DNA of 64,000 nt from Leeuwenhoekiella aestuarii (GTDB lineage Bacteria; Bacteroidota; Bacteroidia; Flavobacteriales; Flavobacteriaceae). Shown piece after piece: positions 1 through 9,119 of this stretch. The stretch is taken from assembly GCF_004104055.1 (NCBI RefSeq), contig NZ_QOVJ01000012.1, forward strand, positions 1 to 64,000, given 5' to 3'. The position numbers were made by a program, and so were the translations under genes. The notes beneath the pieces were generated by a model. The model saw only the letters and a list, made by a program, of their open reading frames with translations, did no database searches and was not told the origin of the DNA. Position 1 is the stretch's first letter, and every line of letters starts with the position of its first letter.

Positions 1-160
1 CCCATAAGGGACTTGCACCCTCTAGATTAATATTTTACCTTTCGGTAAAACAAAAGATGCCCATACTGGGCACACACACTGTATATGAAATCATAGCACC
101 CTTCGGGATGCTACGCTTCATATACTAAACGTTAGCAAACATTTACCACGACGTCATTTC
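1..160. other. Hairpin-rich sequence left of the IS3 element
   Basis: Three short hairpins are visible: TTTTACC/GGTAAAA at 33-50, GCCC/GGGC at 59-71, and a long imperfect one at 82-124 with outer arms TATATGAA/TTCATATA around an inner TAGCACCC/GGGaTGCTA. Frame 3 is open from the window edge to a TAA at 126-128, about 41 codons. This could be the tail of a gene cut by the window, but the stem-loops argue for a structured intergenic repeat. A similar CCCTTCGGG loop, on the opposite strand, lies at 22266-22296. Confidence 0.35.
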
Positions 161-205
161 CTGAAATAGGTTGACCAAAAATCAATCATTTAATTCAGGA
201 TCAAG

Positions 206-586
206 ATGAAAGACAACAAACCTCCCTGCCCAAAAAAAGAGTATCAAAAAGTAAGTTTTGAACTCAAGCTAATGATCATTGACCAAATTCAAAATGGTCA
301 GATCTCTATTAATTATGCTGCTAAATCCTATAACGTTTCAAGATCTTCTATTGACTATTGGCTAAAAAAATACAGTACCTTAGAACAAAAGAAACGAGGT
401 ATGAGCAAACAAGATGAGATCAAAAAGCTAAAAGATAAGATCGAAGAACTCGAGTTTATTAAAGAGTTTCAAAGGGATTACATTGCTAACCTGGAGAACC
501 TATCAGGACTCGATCTGGCAAAAAAGCATTTGCCCGAAGCATTGGCCAAGGAAATAGAAAAACGCAAAAGAGACCTTTTAAAATGA
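206..586 (+). CDS. IS3-family transposase OrfA (helix-turn-helix)
   Basis: A 126-residue DNA-binding subunit of an IS3 transposase. Residues about 20-55 form a helix-turn-helix of the IS3 OrfA/HTH_28 type (AAKSYNVSRSSIDYWLKKY). Residues about 65-95 are a charged heptad-like helix (DEIKKLKDKIEELEF) that would be the dimerisation coiled coil. The stop overlaps the start of orfB in an ATGA (583-586), so coupling rather than the classical -1 slippage could join the two. The frame is intact. Its start lies 45 bases inside the left inverted repeat. Confidence 0.85.
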   Translation: MKDNKPPCPKKEYQKVSFELKLMIIDQIQNGQISINYAAKSYNVSRSSIDYWLKKYSTLEQKKRGMSKQDEIKKLKDKIEELEFIKEFQRDYIANLENLSGLDLAKKHLPEALAKEIEKRKRDLLK

Positions 587-1445
587 AATGGGTCTACCAA
601 TGCTTCGGGATATCTAAACAAGCTTTTTACAAGCGTCTGGCAACACATCAAAAGTCAAACCAACAAGAACAAGTCATACTTAACCTTGTTGAACAAGTCA
701 GAAAAGAAATGCCAAAAACAGGCAGTTTAAAGCTGTATAAATCAATCAAGCCGGCACTTTTGAAAAGAACATCAAAATGGGCAGAGATCGCTTCTATCTA
801 CTTCTTAGAAAACATCGACTCCTCATACCAAGAACTAAAAGAGCACACATTACAACAAACTCTAAGCATCACTTTTATAAATATCCCAACCTAATTAAAA
901 ACTTCATCCCTAAAGCTGCAGAGCAGCTATGGGTAAGTGACATTACCTACATCAAAACAGATGGTGGTAATGCATATTTGGCACTGGTAACAGACGCGTA
1001 CTCCAAAAAAATAATGGGTTACAAAATTGATGATCATATGAAAACGAGCCTCTGCATAGATGCGCTGAAAATAGCTTTAAAACAAAGACAGTACCCCAAC
1101 CAAAAGCTCATTCATCAACCAGACAGAGGTCTGCAATACTGTAATCCTACCTATACTAACTTTGCTGAGAATAACGGAATCAACATCAGTATGACACAAC
1201 AATACGATCCCTATGAGAACGCTGTAGCCGAAAGAATAAACGGAATATTGAAACAGGAATTTGGATTGGGTAAAATAATTTTAAGTCTGAAATTGGCTCA
1301 GAAAATGGTTAAAAAAGCAGTCAAAATCTACAATTCAAAACGAATACACTACAGCCTGAAATTTAAAACACCAGACTTTGCTCACAGTAATCAAAATCAC
1401 AATTACAGACAGTACAGAAAAATACCGATATTAGTAACCCTATAA
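583..1445 (+). pseudogene. IS3-family transposase OrfB (DDE), frameshifted
   Basis: Two overlapping frames together make one IS3 OrfB. The first (583-894) gives the N-terminal HTH_21-like part up to LYKSIKPALL. The second, from about 762 onward, gives EKNIKMGRDRFY and the whole integrase core to 1445. The join needs a -1 shift near the A-run at 763-766. The catalytic triad is present in the second part: Asp in SDITY (residue 55 from the Met at 777), Asp in PDRG (116) and Glu in NAVAERINGIL (152). The Asp-Glu spacing is about 36, as expected for the family. It is most simply a disabled transposase. Programmed slippage at this internal place would be unusual. Confidence 0.8.
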
Positions 1446-1598
1446 AAACAAAATAGTAAACCAAAAAATGGTCAACCTATTTCAGTATAAGACAATCGTG
1501 CTTAAATTCAGCATTTGAACTAATTTTAAAGTTTTTGCAAAAAAATGTCCAAAAATGAATTCGCCAAATGTCTTTAGAGTGAACTAAAACATTTTACA

Positions 1599-1946
1599 AT
1601 GAAAAAATATTTATTACTTCTTCACGAAGACATCGAAAAAATGCAAAATCTTTCACCGAAAGAAATGGAGAAATTGACGAATTCCCATATGGCTTGGGCA
1701 GAAAAATTAGGCGAATCTGGACATCTGATTTCTGGCGAGGGACTTGAAGAAAATAGCGTACAGATTTCTGGAAAGGACAGTATCGTGAAAGATGGAACAT
1801 TCTTGGAATCAAAAGAAATGATTGGTGGCTACTATTTACTACAAGCCAAAGATTTAAAAACGGTTATAGAATTGGCAAAAGGTTGTCCTTGCCACTTATG
1901 GGGCGGAACTACCGAAATCAGACCGATAATGGAATATGAAGAATAA
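1599..1946 (+). CDS. YCII/DGPF-domain protein, partner of an ECF42 sigma factor
   Basis: A 115-residue cytosolic protein of the YCII-related (DGPF) family, a small ferredoxin-like alpha/beta fold. It begins MKKYLLLLHEDIE and ends with the typical ELAKGCPC..GGTTEIRPI segment. The catalytic role of the family is unclear. The gene overlaps the following sigma factor by 11 bases (1936-1946), so the two are translationally coupled. DGPF genes are the characteristic neighbours of ECF42 sigma factors and are usually their targets. That makes this assignment stronger than the domain alone would. The IS3 right end is 113 bases upstream and may have altered the promoter. Confidence 0.85.
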   Translation: MKKYLLLLHEDIEKMQNLSPKEMEKLTNSHMAWAEKLGESGHLISGEGLEENSVQISGKDSIVKDGTFLESKEMIGGYYLLQAKDLKTVIELAKGCPCHLWGGTTEIRPIMEYEE

Positions 1947-3147
1947 TATATCTTCGCTTGTCGAATCGAGTTACAGAACATTTTACGGAAAATTATTTTC
2001 AGCTCTTTTTAGTCAATTCGGTGCTAATTATATAAGTGAAATCGAAGATGCAATTCAAAATTCATTTTACAAATCTTTAAAAAGTTGGAAACCAAACCAA
2101 GTTCCCGATAACAAAGAAAATTGGCTTTTTATTGTTGCCCGAAATGATATAATTAACCAAATAAAAAAAGATAGCCGACTGCAATCACAATCTGATTTTA
2201 TAACAAACGTAGAAACAGAAAATCTAAAAGAAGATTTAAGGCTAAAAACTATTTTATTCTTATCTAAGTCCAAAAAGGTATCGTCAAAAGTAAAAGTGAT
2301 TTTTGTTCTAAAAAATATCTTTGGACTGCATATCAAAGAAATTAGCGAATGCACTTTACTATCTCAAGATGCTATTTACAAAAGTATAAACAGGGCTAAA
2401 AAAGACTTTCGACAATCTACAAAAGATGCAAATTTCGATTTGACTTTTGAGCAAATAGCTGATAAAGAAATTGAAATTGTGGAAGAAATTCTATATGCAG
2501 TTTTCAATATTGGTTTTGACTCTTTCAACGAAAAAACCAATTCAATTATCAATGAAGATTTATGTTTAGAGGCTTTATCACTTTCAAAAATTTTGTCCGA
2601 CAAATTTCAGCAGGTAACAACAAAAAATCTTCTTGCATTATTTTGTTTTCATCTTGCCAGAATTCCGTCAAAGGTTAAAAATGACAAAATCATTTCATTC
2701 TTTGAACAGGACAAAACCAATTGGAACCAAGACTTTATCAAATTAGGTTTCCATTATTTGGAAAAACCTGAAAAGCTCAATAAATATTATATAGAGGCTT
2801 TGATTGCAAGCAAGCATATGACAGCCACGAAGAACGACATTGAACATTGGAACGGAATAATAGAACTATACCAATTATTAATTTCGGTTTCAAATTCGCC
2901 AATTACGAAATTGAACCTTTGTTATTGTTTAAGTAAAGCACAGAGAATCGAGGAGGCAAAAGAATTATTGGAAATTGTCGAAAACGAATTACCGAACGAA
3001 CACATCTATCTTTCTTTGGTAAAGGCTAACATTTTCGTAAGCAAACAAACCTTGGAATCCGAAAAAATCATTGACCGAGTATTAAAAAATATAAACCAAA
3101 ATATCAGACGGGAATATATATTGGAAAATATGTCAGCTGACTTCTGA
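1936..3147 (+). CDS. ECF42-type RNA polymerase sigma factor with long C-terminal extension
   Basis: A 403-residue sigma-70 family factor. Residues about 5-80 are region 2 (SYRTFYGKLFSALF ... NWLFIVARNDIINQIKK). Residues about 110-155 are region 4 (KVIFVLKNIFGLHIKEISECT). The remaining roughly 240 residues form the helical TPR-like extension (DUF6596-like) that defines ECF42. The family has no classical anti-sigma factor, and the C-terminal extension is thought to be needed for activity. It overlaps the upstream DGPF gene, and a lipoprotein follows 15 bases downstream. The start ATG at 1936 is fixed by the overlap and by immediate homology to region 2. Confidence 0.85.
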   Translation: MKNNISSLVESSYRTFYGKLFSALFSQFGANYISEIEDAIQNSFYKSLKSWKPNQVPDNKENWLFIVARNDIINQIKKDSRLQSQSDFITNVETENLKEDLRLKTILFLSKSKKVSSKVKVIFVLKNIFGLHIKEISECTLLSQDAIYKSINRAKKDFRQSTKDANFDLTFEQIADKEIEIVEEILYAVFNIGFDSFNEKTNSIINEDLCLEALSLSKILSDKFQQVTTKNLLALFCFHLARIPSKVKNDKIISFFEQDKTNWNQDFIKLGFHYLEKPEKLNKYYIEALIASKHMTATKNDIEHWNGIIELYQLLISVSNSPITKLNLCYCLSKAQRIEEAKELLEIVENELPNEHIYLSLVKANIFVSKQTLESEKIIDRVLKNINQNIRREYILENMSADF

Positions 3148-3162
3148 ACAAAACATTAAATT

Positions 3163-3606
3163 ATGCGAACACTATTTATAATCCTAATATTAGCATTTAC
3201 CACATCTTGTACGGAAAGGAACAATTTTTCAAAACAACAAGACCAAAACCAAAAAATAGTTGAACAGTATTTTGAATATTTCAACAATCACAATTGGCAA
3301 AAAATGGCAGAAATGTACCTTGAAACAGCGGAATTTAAAGACCCATCGCTTGGCGAGGGAATTGTAAAGATGACAACAGCAGAAATAGTTGCAAAGTATT
3401 CGGAACTGAATGGGATATTTAGTGACATACAAGATAACGTAATACAAACTTATGCATCTGGCGAGAAAAATATAATAGTGGAATTTGTGTCAAGAGGGAC
3501 TGCACCAGATAACTCGAAATTTGAATTGCCTATTTGCACAATATTTACAATCGAAAACGGAAAAATAATTAAGGATTTTTCGTATTTTGACAACTTCGAG
3601 GAATAA
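3163..3606 (+). CDS. SnoaL-like / NTF2-fold lipoprotein
   Basis: A 147-residue protein with a lipoprotein signal peptide (MRTLFIILILAFTTSC; Cys16 is the lipobox cysteine). The NTF2-like domain follows (QKIVEQYFEYFNNHNWQKMAEMY ... EFKDPSLGEG). Such cone-shaped folds bind small hydrophobic ligands or act as isomerases, and the substrate cannot be read from sequence. It starts 15 bases after the ECF42 gene and is probably co-transcribed, which could make it a third member of that regulon. The stop is followed directly by AGCCAGCGCACAACAA, a type of tail often seen after accessory genes in Bacteroidota. Confidence 0.7.
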   Translation: MRTLFIILILAFTTSCTERNNFSKQQDQNQKIVEQYFEYFNNHNWQKMAEMYLETAEFKDPSLGEGIVKMTTAEIVAKYSELNGIFSDIQDNVIQTYASGEKNIIVEFVSRGTAPDNSKFELPICTIFTIENGKIIKDFSYFDNFEE

Positions 3607-3943
3607 AGCCAGCGCACAACAAAGAACTCCTATGAAAAGAATTAGTTCAGTTTTTAAATTTAATATTTATTTTAATTAATTCATAATGATGATTTTGGGG
3701 TGTTGAATAGTTGATAATTCCGATAGGATTATCAATCATTCAATACCATATAACTTGCTCCTACTCCTATGTGTGATCAATACTCTTTATAGATTGTCAC
3801 CAGCATCTGTTTGATTATAGTTATAATAAACCCGGCCACTAGCTGAGGTATGTGATAGTGTTATAAGGTCACCTTCTTTGTTTTGTGATACGAGCTTTTT
3901 AAATTTTGATTGAGCTTTGTTATTAGTTAGGTATATTCTCTTT
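3607..3943. other. Non-coding gap with a long stem-loop
   Basis: No credible gene was seen. A long imperfect stem-loop occupies 3703-3743: TTGAATaGTTGATAAT pairs with ATTATCAAtCATTCAA around a short loop. It could end the sigma-factor transcript, although there is no clear T-tract. It could also be a remnant of the end of the adjacent IS110-type element, since IS110 members lack ordinary inverted ends. Confidence 0.4.
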
Positions 3944-4998
3944 TTATGAGATAACCCCTATCACATAGGGAATCTCTGTCTTTATTACTGCCAATGTCCT
4001 GCTAAGTAATTTTCTGGCTATTTTCACAATTATTGTCTTTACGTTTTTACCTAAATGCTTGCGATAATAGTCTTGCACAACAGGATCTGTCCGTATGGCT
4101 TGCCAAGCAGCTCCTATAAAATAACTCCGCATCAATCTATGAGCACATCTTGTAATACCAGTGTTTCTTATATTATTTCCACTTTGATAAATACCTGGGG
4201 CGAGTCCTACGTAACCCGCTAGTTGTTTTAAGTTATTAAAACCTCTTAAATCCCCTAATTCGCTAATAATACCACAGGCCACTATCCCGCCTATTCCTGG
4301 AATACTCCTTAGGAGTATGTAGTCTTTCTTAAAGTGAACTTTACAGTAGCGGCGAAGCTGGGAGGAGACATCACGCAGATCTTTATCTACAAATCTAAAA
4401 TAGGGAATATGACTATCCAACGCCATTCAATCTGCGGAATAGGCAAAATCAACATTGTCTAACCAATCACGAAAAGAATGGCTCCAATGAGAATTATCAA
4501 ATTCAACAGGAATAGGAATACCTTGGTTTAAAAGCAAACCCTTTATAAGGCTTTTTATTCTTCTAAAATTCTTGACCAAATCATTTCGACGCCGAAATAG
4601 AGATCGTAATTGCTCTCGCTCTTGATTAGGTACATGAATACCTTGCAGACGGCTATCCTTGAGTTCTCTTGCAATGAGTTGCGCATTAATACGATTAGTC
4701 TTAGTAAATTTTTCTTTCCCCTTTCTATGGATATCCGCAGGGTTTACAACCAATGAGTGCCAGCCATATTCTTCAAAAGACCTATGAGCCTAATAACCAC
4801 AGCTTCCGGCTTCATAAGCTGTATAGACATCATATCCGCTATAATGACGATCCACATAAAACCTGAGCTTAACTGGATCTGGATTCATTGAAAATGTCTT
4901 ACCAGAAGAAATATCGGTAGCACAATGTACTTTCCAGCTACACTTGTGAATATCAATGTCAATATATAGCTTTGAATAGTGATTTGCTTTGTTTCCAT
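3944..4998 (-). pseudogene. IS110-family transposase, multiply inactivated
   Basis: One reading frame on the minus strand runs from KLYIDIDIHKCSW to the end, but it is broken by TAG at 4792-4790 (after SCGY) and by TGA at 4429-4427 (after NVDFAYSAD). A one-base shift is also needed to join the likely start ATG at 4998 (METK) to the conserved frame. The C-terminal transposase_20 region is clear (SIPGIGGIVACGIISELG ... YVGLAPGIYQSG). The conserved TDRIDAQ motif reads TNRINAQ, so two acidic residues of the DEDD catalytic set are Asn. The gene is dead on several counts. Full length would be about 350 codons, as in intact members. Confidence 0.85.
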
Positions 4999-5160
4999 AT
5001 CTTATTGTATTAGTGCCTATTAAAGATACTGGACTCGCTACTTTTACATAGATGCTGAGGTAAAAAACAACTCTTTCCTAGTTTAAATTTGAGACATATT
5101 TATCCTTTGCTAAAATCTGTCACTACAGATCTTAACTGTTTCATTTATTCCTTTTTCGAC

Positions 5161-5367
5161 CTATTCTTTAGCTAGAACAGATACGTAATTCTCATCGTAG
5201 GATAATCCAAATTTAGCAACAGCAAAGGCTTGTTCTAATAGCTTATTAGCTACTGCTATCAACGATAATTTTTTACTCTTGCCCTTAGCTACAATCCGTT
5301 CACAAGTATCCCTGCAGCCTTTGTTGTACTTAAAAGCATTTTGACCTCCTCCCATTAATTCGAACAT
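5161..5367 (-). pseudogene. C-terminal fragment of a second IS110-type transposase
   Basis: The 68-residue frame ends with IVAKGKSKKLSLIAVANKLL and GLSYDENYVSVLAKE. This resembles the C-terminal tail of IS110/IS1111 transposases of Bacteroidota, in which a basic helix precedes NKLLKQAFA. The DEDD domain and the transposase_20 core are missing upstream. It differs from the 3944-4998 copy, so it is a separate insertion remnant. The Met used for the frame is arbitrary. I do not think it is expressed. Confidence 0.55.
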
Positions 5368-5607
5368 TTAAAATTTAAATCAAAGTTCCAGCTACTAAAA
5401 ACATAATGAATTTGACGAAAAGAAAGTAATAGATAAAAGTTGGCTGAAGACCATCACATAACATTACAGGAAACAAGTAAAAAACATTAAAAATCCTTCA
5501 AGTTTGTTAAAAAGGGGCGAATTCGGTGGAGGTAAAATCTCAATGTCTTTTCGAGCCCAGTAAAAGCAGTAAAATTTCAATTTTGGATAGTTCCTCTTTC
5601 TCCGCTG

Positions 5608-5641
5608 AAAAGCCCCGTAAACGTACTGTTTACGGGGCTTT
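5608..5641 (+). terminator. Strong intrinsic terminator (orphan)
   Basis: AAAGCCCCGTAAAC pairs perfectly with GTTTACGGGGCTTT around a GTACT loop, followed by TATTCTTTTA. It is a near-ideal rho-independent terminator, usable from either direction. No intact gene ends just before it on the plus strand, so it likely belonged to a gene or RNA lost in this decayed zone. Confidence 0.75.
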
Positions 5642-5939
5642 ATTCTTTTATATCTGTTGGAATCTAATACTCCTAAAAGATAAACACTTTTTTTTCCAAA
5701 ATGCAACTAAAAAATATAGTACGTGCTTATATGCTGCTTATGCCTTTTGCTAAAGTTACATTTTAAGTCTTAAAAATTGCATTAAAACAGGTTGTTACCC
5801 CTAAAAGTAAAATACCTACCAAAAATTGACTACCAAACACTAATAACTTAACTAATAAATTTATTAATTGGAATATGGTATAAATCGGATAGCTATTACC
5901 CAACTTAGTGTTAGAAAACTATAAAAACAGTTTTAAAAC

Positions 5940-5947
5940 TAAATTTG
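5940..5947 (+). promoter_or_regulatory. Putative -7 box of the GLPGLI gene cluster
   Basis: TAAATTTG fits the TAnnTTTG consensus of the primary sigma factor of Bacteroidota, 45 bases before the ATG at 5992. No matching -33 TTTG is evident, so this is a weak call. Confidence 0.3.
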
Positions 5948-5991
5948 CAGTTTATTATTTCATATATTGAACGTTTATCAATTATTGTTTT

Positions 5992-6826
5992 ATGAAAGTC
6001 ATACTGTATTTCAGCTTTATAATTCTAATTCTACCCATATATGGTCAAAATGCGAACAATTACAAAATCACCTACGAACTCACTTATAAACCAGATACAA
6101 CCGATTTAAATCAAATCAAAAAAGAGCGTATGTTGCTCTATACTAACAGCAAGAGTTCCCTGTTTCTGAGCTATGGGAGGATTTTAAAAGATTCTATGCG
6201 CGGTAAGTTTGGAATAGGCGACATAGGAAGTACAGCCTACAAAAAAGCTTCAGCTGCTGCTAAAACAGATTTCAGTTACAGACTTTATAAAAGGCCGCTA
6301 GAATCTGAAGTTTTTCATTGCTTGAAAATAGCGACTGATAATTACTATTATTCTGAAATTTCTAGTTTTGATTGGCAAATAAATCAGGAGACCAAAACCA
6401 TCTTAGGTTATTCTGCTCAAAAAGCTACAACACATTTTGCCGGTAGGTATTACGAAGCCTGGTTTTCAACTAAAATTGCAATACCAGAAGGCCCTTATAA
6501 ATTTTCAGGCTTACCAGGGCTCATTCTCGAAATATCGAGCACAGACAAGGATTATAAGTTCTCAATTGTTGGGCTTGAAAAAACATCGTTCTTTCTTTCC
6601 TGTTTCACAAATACCACCTAAATCCTTTCAGCAAAGTCCTAAAAAAGAACTTCTAGAACTACAAAAAGAATATTATAACGACCCTATAGGCTTTATTAAT
6701 AATTGGGTAGGTAAAGGTGGCAGAACTGTGCATATAGGACTGCAAGGAAAAGCCAAACGCGATCATTATGCAAAATATGGCAAGAGTGGTATGCCATCAC
6801 TGAATAATTTTTTAGAGCTGGATTAG
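5992..6826 (+). pseudogene. GLPGLI family protein, frameshifted in a poly-A run
   Basis: This secreted protein has a signal peptide (MKVILYFSFIILILPIYG) and the full GLPGLI signature (QKATTHFAGRYYEAWF ... GPYKFSGLPGLILEI). The 5' frame reaches GLEKTSFF and stops at 6621. The rest of the family sequence (HRSFFPVSQIPPKSF to NNFLELD) continues in another frame to 6826. Five instead of six A residues at 6578-6583 would restore GLEKHRSFF. It may be a real mutation, a slippage-switchable gene or a base-call error. The next paralogue starts directly after its TAG. Family function is unknown. Members cluster with TonB-dependent outer-membrane proteins. Confidence 0.8.
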
Positions 6827-7669
6827 ATGAAACATTTTTTCTTTACAATATTACTACTGATAGCTTGGTCATCCATTTATGCTCAGGACCTTCAACAAGT
6901 CGCATATACCTATAAAGCTACCTACGAACTTCAATTTAAAATAGACTCTACAGATTCTGAGTCTATAAAATCAGAACCGGTACTGCTATACCTCAGCACC
7001 AATCAATCTCGCTATTTGAGCCTTAGCCAACAGTTGAAAGATTCTCTGTTTTCCACGTTAGATCGAAAAAACCGAAGTATGGCAGAATTTAGTCGCGTGC
7101 GATCGATGATTCCCAAAACAGAATTCAATTATGTAATCTTTAAATCAAAACCTGAAAACAAACTGGTCTACGCCGAAAAGATTTTTAAAGATAAATTCAA
7201 ATACATGGAAGATCTAGAAATGCGAGACTGGCAAATTAAAGCAGAGACTAAAGAAATTTTAAGCTACACAGCTCAAAAAGCAGAAATTGAATTTGCTGGA
7301 AGAAACTATACTGCCTGGTTTACTGCTGAAATTCCTTTTAGTGACGGGCCTTATAAATTTACAGGATTACCTGGTCTTATTTTGGAGATCTATGATGATC
7401 AAGATCACTATCATTTTACACTAAGTGGCTTTCAGAAATTCAGTAAGCCGGTTGCTCCTTTTCTTAATTTAAATACCTACAAAACCATCGCAAAATCAGA
7501 CTTGCTTCAGATAAAAGAAAACTTTGATGAGGATCCTATTTCTGCTTTGGAAGCGGCCGGTGTAAAGCTTGACTTTGCAAATTCTTCATTAAGTAAGACT
7601 CAAGCAAAACGCGATCTTTCCAACTCAAAATCTAAAAAGAACAATCCAATTGAGCTCATTACAAACTAA
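6827..7669 (+). CDS. GLPGLI family secreted protein
   Basis: A 280-residue exported protein. The signal peptide is MKHFFFTILLLIAWSSIYAQ. The family core includes DWQIKAETKEILSYTAQKAE, FAGRNYTAWFTAEIPFSDG and GPYKFTGLPGLILEI at about residues 125-195, and a polar Lys/Ser-rich tail ends it. It abuts the preceding paralogue with no gap, so co-expression is likely. The function of GLPGLI proteins is not established. Their export and constant association with outer-membrane receptors suggest a periplasmic or surface accessory role. Confidence 0.9.
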   Translation: MKHFFFTILLLIAWSSIYAQDLQQVAYTYKATYELQFKIDSTDSESIKSEPVLLYLSTNQSRYLSLSQQLKDSLFSTLDRKNRSMAEFSRVRSMIPKTEFNYVIFKSKPENKLVYAEKIFKDKFKYMEDLEMRDWQIKAETKEILSYTAQKAEIEFAGRNYTAWFTAEIPFSDGPYKFTGLPGLILEIYDDQDHYHFTLSGFQKFSKPVAPFLNLNTYKTIAKSDLLQIKENFDEDPISALEAAGVKLDFANSSLSKTQAKRDLSNSKSKKNNPIELITN

Positions 7670-7950
7670 TTCGTTAGTTTTAACTATGGATTTAGTTTTT
7701 ATTTCAAAAGAAGTTTCAGTTTTATTCATTCTAAAAGCTTCATATGAATATTAAAAAAAGTGATATAACTCTAAAAATCAATGCTGTATTTAAAACTTTT
7801 TTCTAAAAGTGATTTTCGATAAATAACTATATAAGAAATAGATACACTCAAGTATTAGATAAATAGAAACGGAAAAGTAATGCTTGTAGAAACAACTCTA
7901 AAAAAACTACTTTAAAATAATGCTATAATGGATTCTAATATATATATAAA

Positions 7951-9090
7951 ATGAAAACCTCTTACCTCCTCTTTATAATTTTAATACCCATTATAAGCTT
8001 CAGTCAGTTTAAAATACAAGGCAAAATAATAGACCCTGAAAATAAAGAGAATTTAGAGATTAACTTAAGCATCAGGAGTGAAATAGAAAAAACGATTCCT
8101 GTTAAAATTAATGATGCTTCTTTCTTTCTAGAATATACAATTGACGAACCCATAAATAGCATGCTGCAAATTCAAAATGCTGGAAAGTCTAAATCTGTCA
8201 AAATTCTGGTTGATAGAAATAGTTCATACAATGTGGATTTGGTGCTAGAAGATGAGCAAAAATATTTTGATGATAAATGGTTTAAAATTGAAACTAAATC
8301 TTCCTACTATCAAGTCTGGAGAAACTTTTACGATGAACAAAATGAACTGTATTTAAAAAAGAGAAACACACTTAGTCTCTTTGAGGTAGGTGAAATATCT
8401 AAGAAAGAACTTGACCGGCAAATAGATGCAATAGAATTTAATATCACCCAAGCTTTTAAAAAATTAGCTACAGAGCATCCTGACAACTATGCTACGCCAT
8501 ATATTATTACGGGAGCACCTGATTTTGGCAAGCACTATTTTCCCTATTTTAAAGCACTTTCACAAAATGTAAGAACTAGTTATTGGGGTAGAACGCTTAA
8601 GTCTCGTTTAGAAGACTCAAAAACCAATTTATCAAATAACACTGCAAATTCATCAACCATTTTAGGTTCTCGATTTGCAGTATTGAAAGGCAATACACTT
8701 TCAGGAAATTACCAAGAATATTCATCAGCAAATTTAAATTCAAAACTCACTCTTATTGATTTTTGGGCAAGTTGGTGTGGTCCCTGTAGAAAAGAAAATA
8801 CAGCACTAAGCGTTTTAAACAAAAATTACTCTAAAAGCGAATTTCAAATTATAAGCTTCTCGTTAGATACAAACCAAAATAAGTGGGAAAAAGCTTCAAA
8901 AATAGACAACATAACGTGGAAAAACATTTCTGATCTAAAAGGAGTAAAATCTTATATCATGAATGATTTTCAAATCCAACAATTACCTAGAAATATTTTG
9001 GTAAATGCTGAAGGTAAAATTATTGCTTTGGATAAAACAGGAACTAATTTAAAAGATTTTGTAAGTGAATATCTAAACAGTAATCCTTAA
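7951..9090 (+). CDS. Secreted TlpA-like thioredoxin-fold oxidoreductase
   Basis: A 379-residue protein with a signal peptide (MKTSYLLFIILIPIISFSQ). An N-terminal beta-sandwich-like region (about 20-100, FKIQGKIIDPENKENLE) resembles the DUF4369 or carboxypeptidase-regulatory-like domains that precede TlpA folds. A helical linker follows, then a thioredoxin domain (about 240-379) with the active site DFWASWCGPCRKEN. It probably reduces or isomerises disulphides in the periplasm. It sits between GLPGLI genes, 281 bases after one and 29 before the next, so its natural substrates may be proteins of this cluster. GLPGLI proteins here contain few cysteines, which weakens that idea. Confidence 0.85.
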   Translation: MKTSYLLFIILIPIISFSQFKIQGKIIDPENKENLEINLSIRSEIEKTIPVKINDASFFLEYTIDEPINSMLQIQNAGKSKSVKILVDRNSSYNVDLVLEDEQKYFDDKWFKIETKSSYYQVWRNFYDEQNELYLKKRNTLSLFEVGEISKKELDRQIDAIEFNITQAFKKLATEHPDNYATPYIITGAPDFGKHYFPYFKALSQNVRTSYWGRTLKSRLEDSKTNLSNNTANSSTILGSRFAVLKGNTLSGNYQEYSSANLNSKLTLIDFWASWCGPCRKENTALSVLNKNYSKSEFQIISFSLDTNQNKWEKASKIDNITWKNISDLKGVKSYIMNDFQIQQLPRNILVNAEGKIIALDKTGTNLKDFVSEYLNSNP

Positions 9091-9119
9091 TTCAATTTAT
9101 TATTAAAAAACGGTCTAAT

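Larger units (their letters stand above)
161..1485 (+). mobile_element. IS3-family insertion sequence (IS150-like), decayed
   Basis: The ends are inverted: CTGAAATAGGTTGACCA at 161-177 matches the reverse complement of the right end finishing at 1485 for 17 bases. Between them lie an orfA with a helix-turn-helix and an orfB with a DDE integrase core, the standard IS3 arrangement at about 1.3 kb. No direct target repeat is visible: the left flank ends in TTC and the right flank begins TAT. Either the target duplication has decayed or the flanks have recombined. OrfB is frameshifted, so this copy is probably not self-mobile. Confidence 0.85.
5368..5991. other. Gap with a strong terminator and the GLPGLI upstream region
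   Basis: No convincing gene was seen in 624 bases. The main features are the terminator at 5608-5641 and a good Bacteroidota -7 box, TAAATTTG, at 5940-5947, 45 bases before the first GLPGLI gene. No clear -33 TTTG accompanies the box. The stretch before the terminator (about 5550-5605) is probably the end of a lost gene or RNA. I could not identify it. Confidence 0.4.

Noticed and set aside
3-128. Open frame entering from the left edge, about 41 codons
   Set aside because: It coincides with three hairpins and has no recognisable domain. The structure explains the sequence better than a gene tail does.
5526-5606. Possible tRNA remnant before the terminator at 5608
   Set aside because: TTCGAGCCC and CTCCGCTGA recall tRNA-Ser pieces, but they cannot be placed in one cloverleaf, and no anticodon arm is seen.
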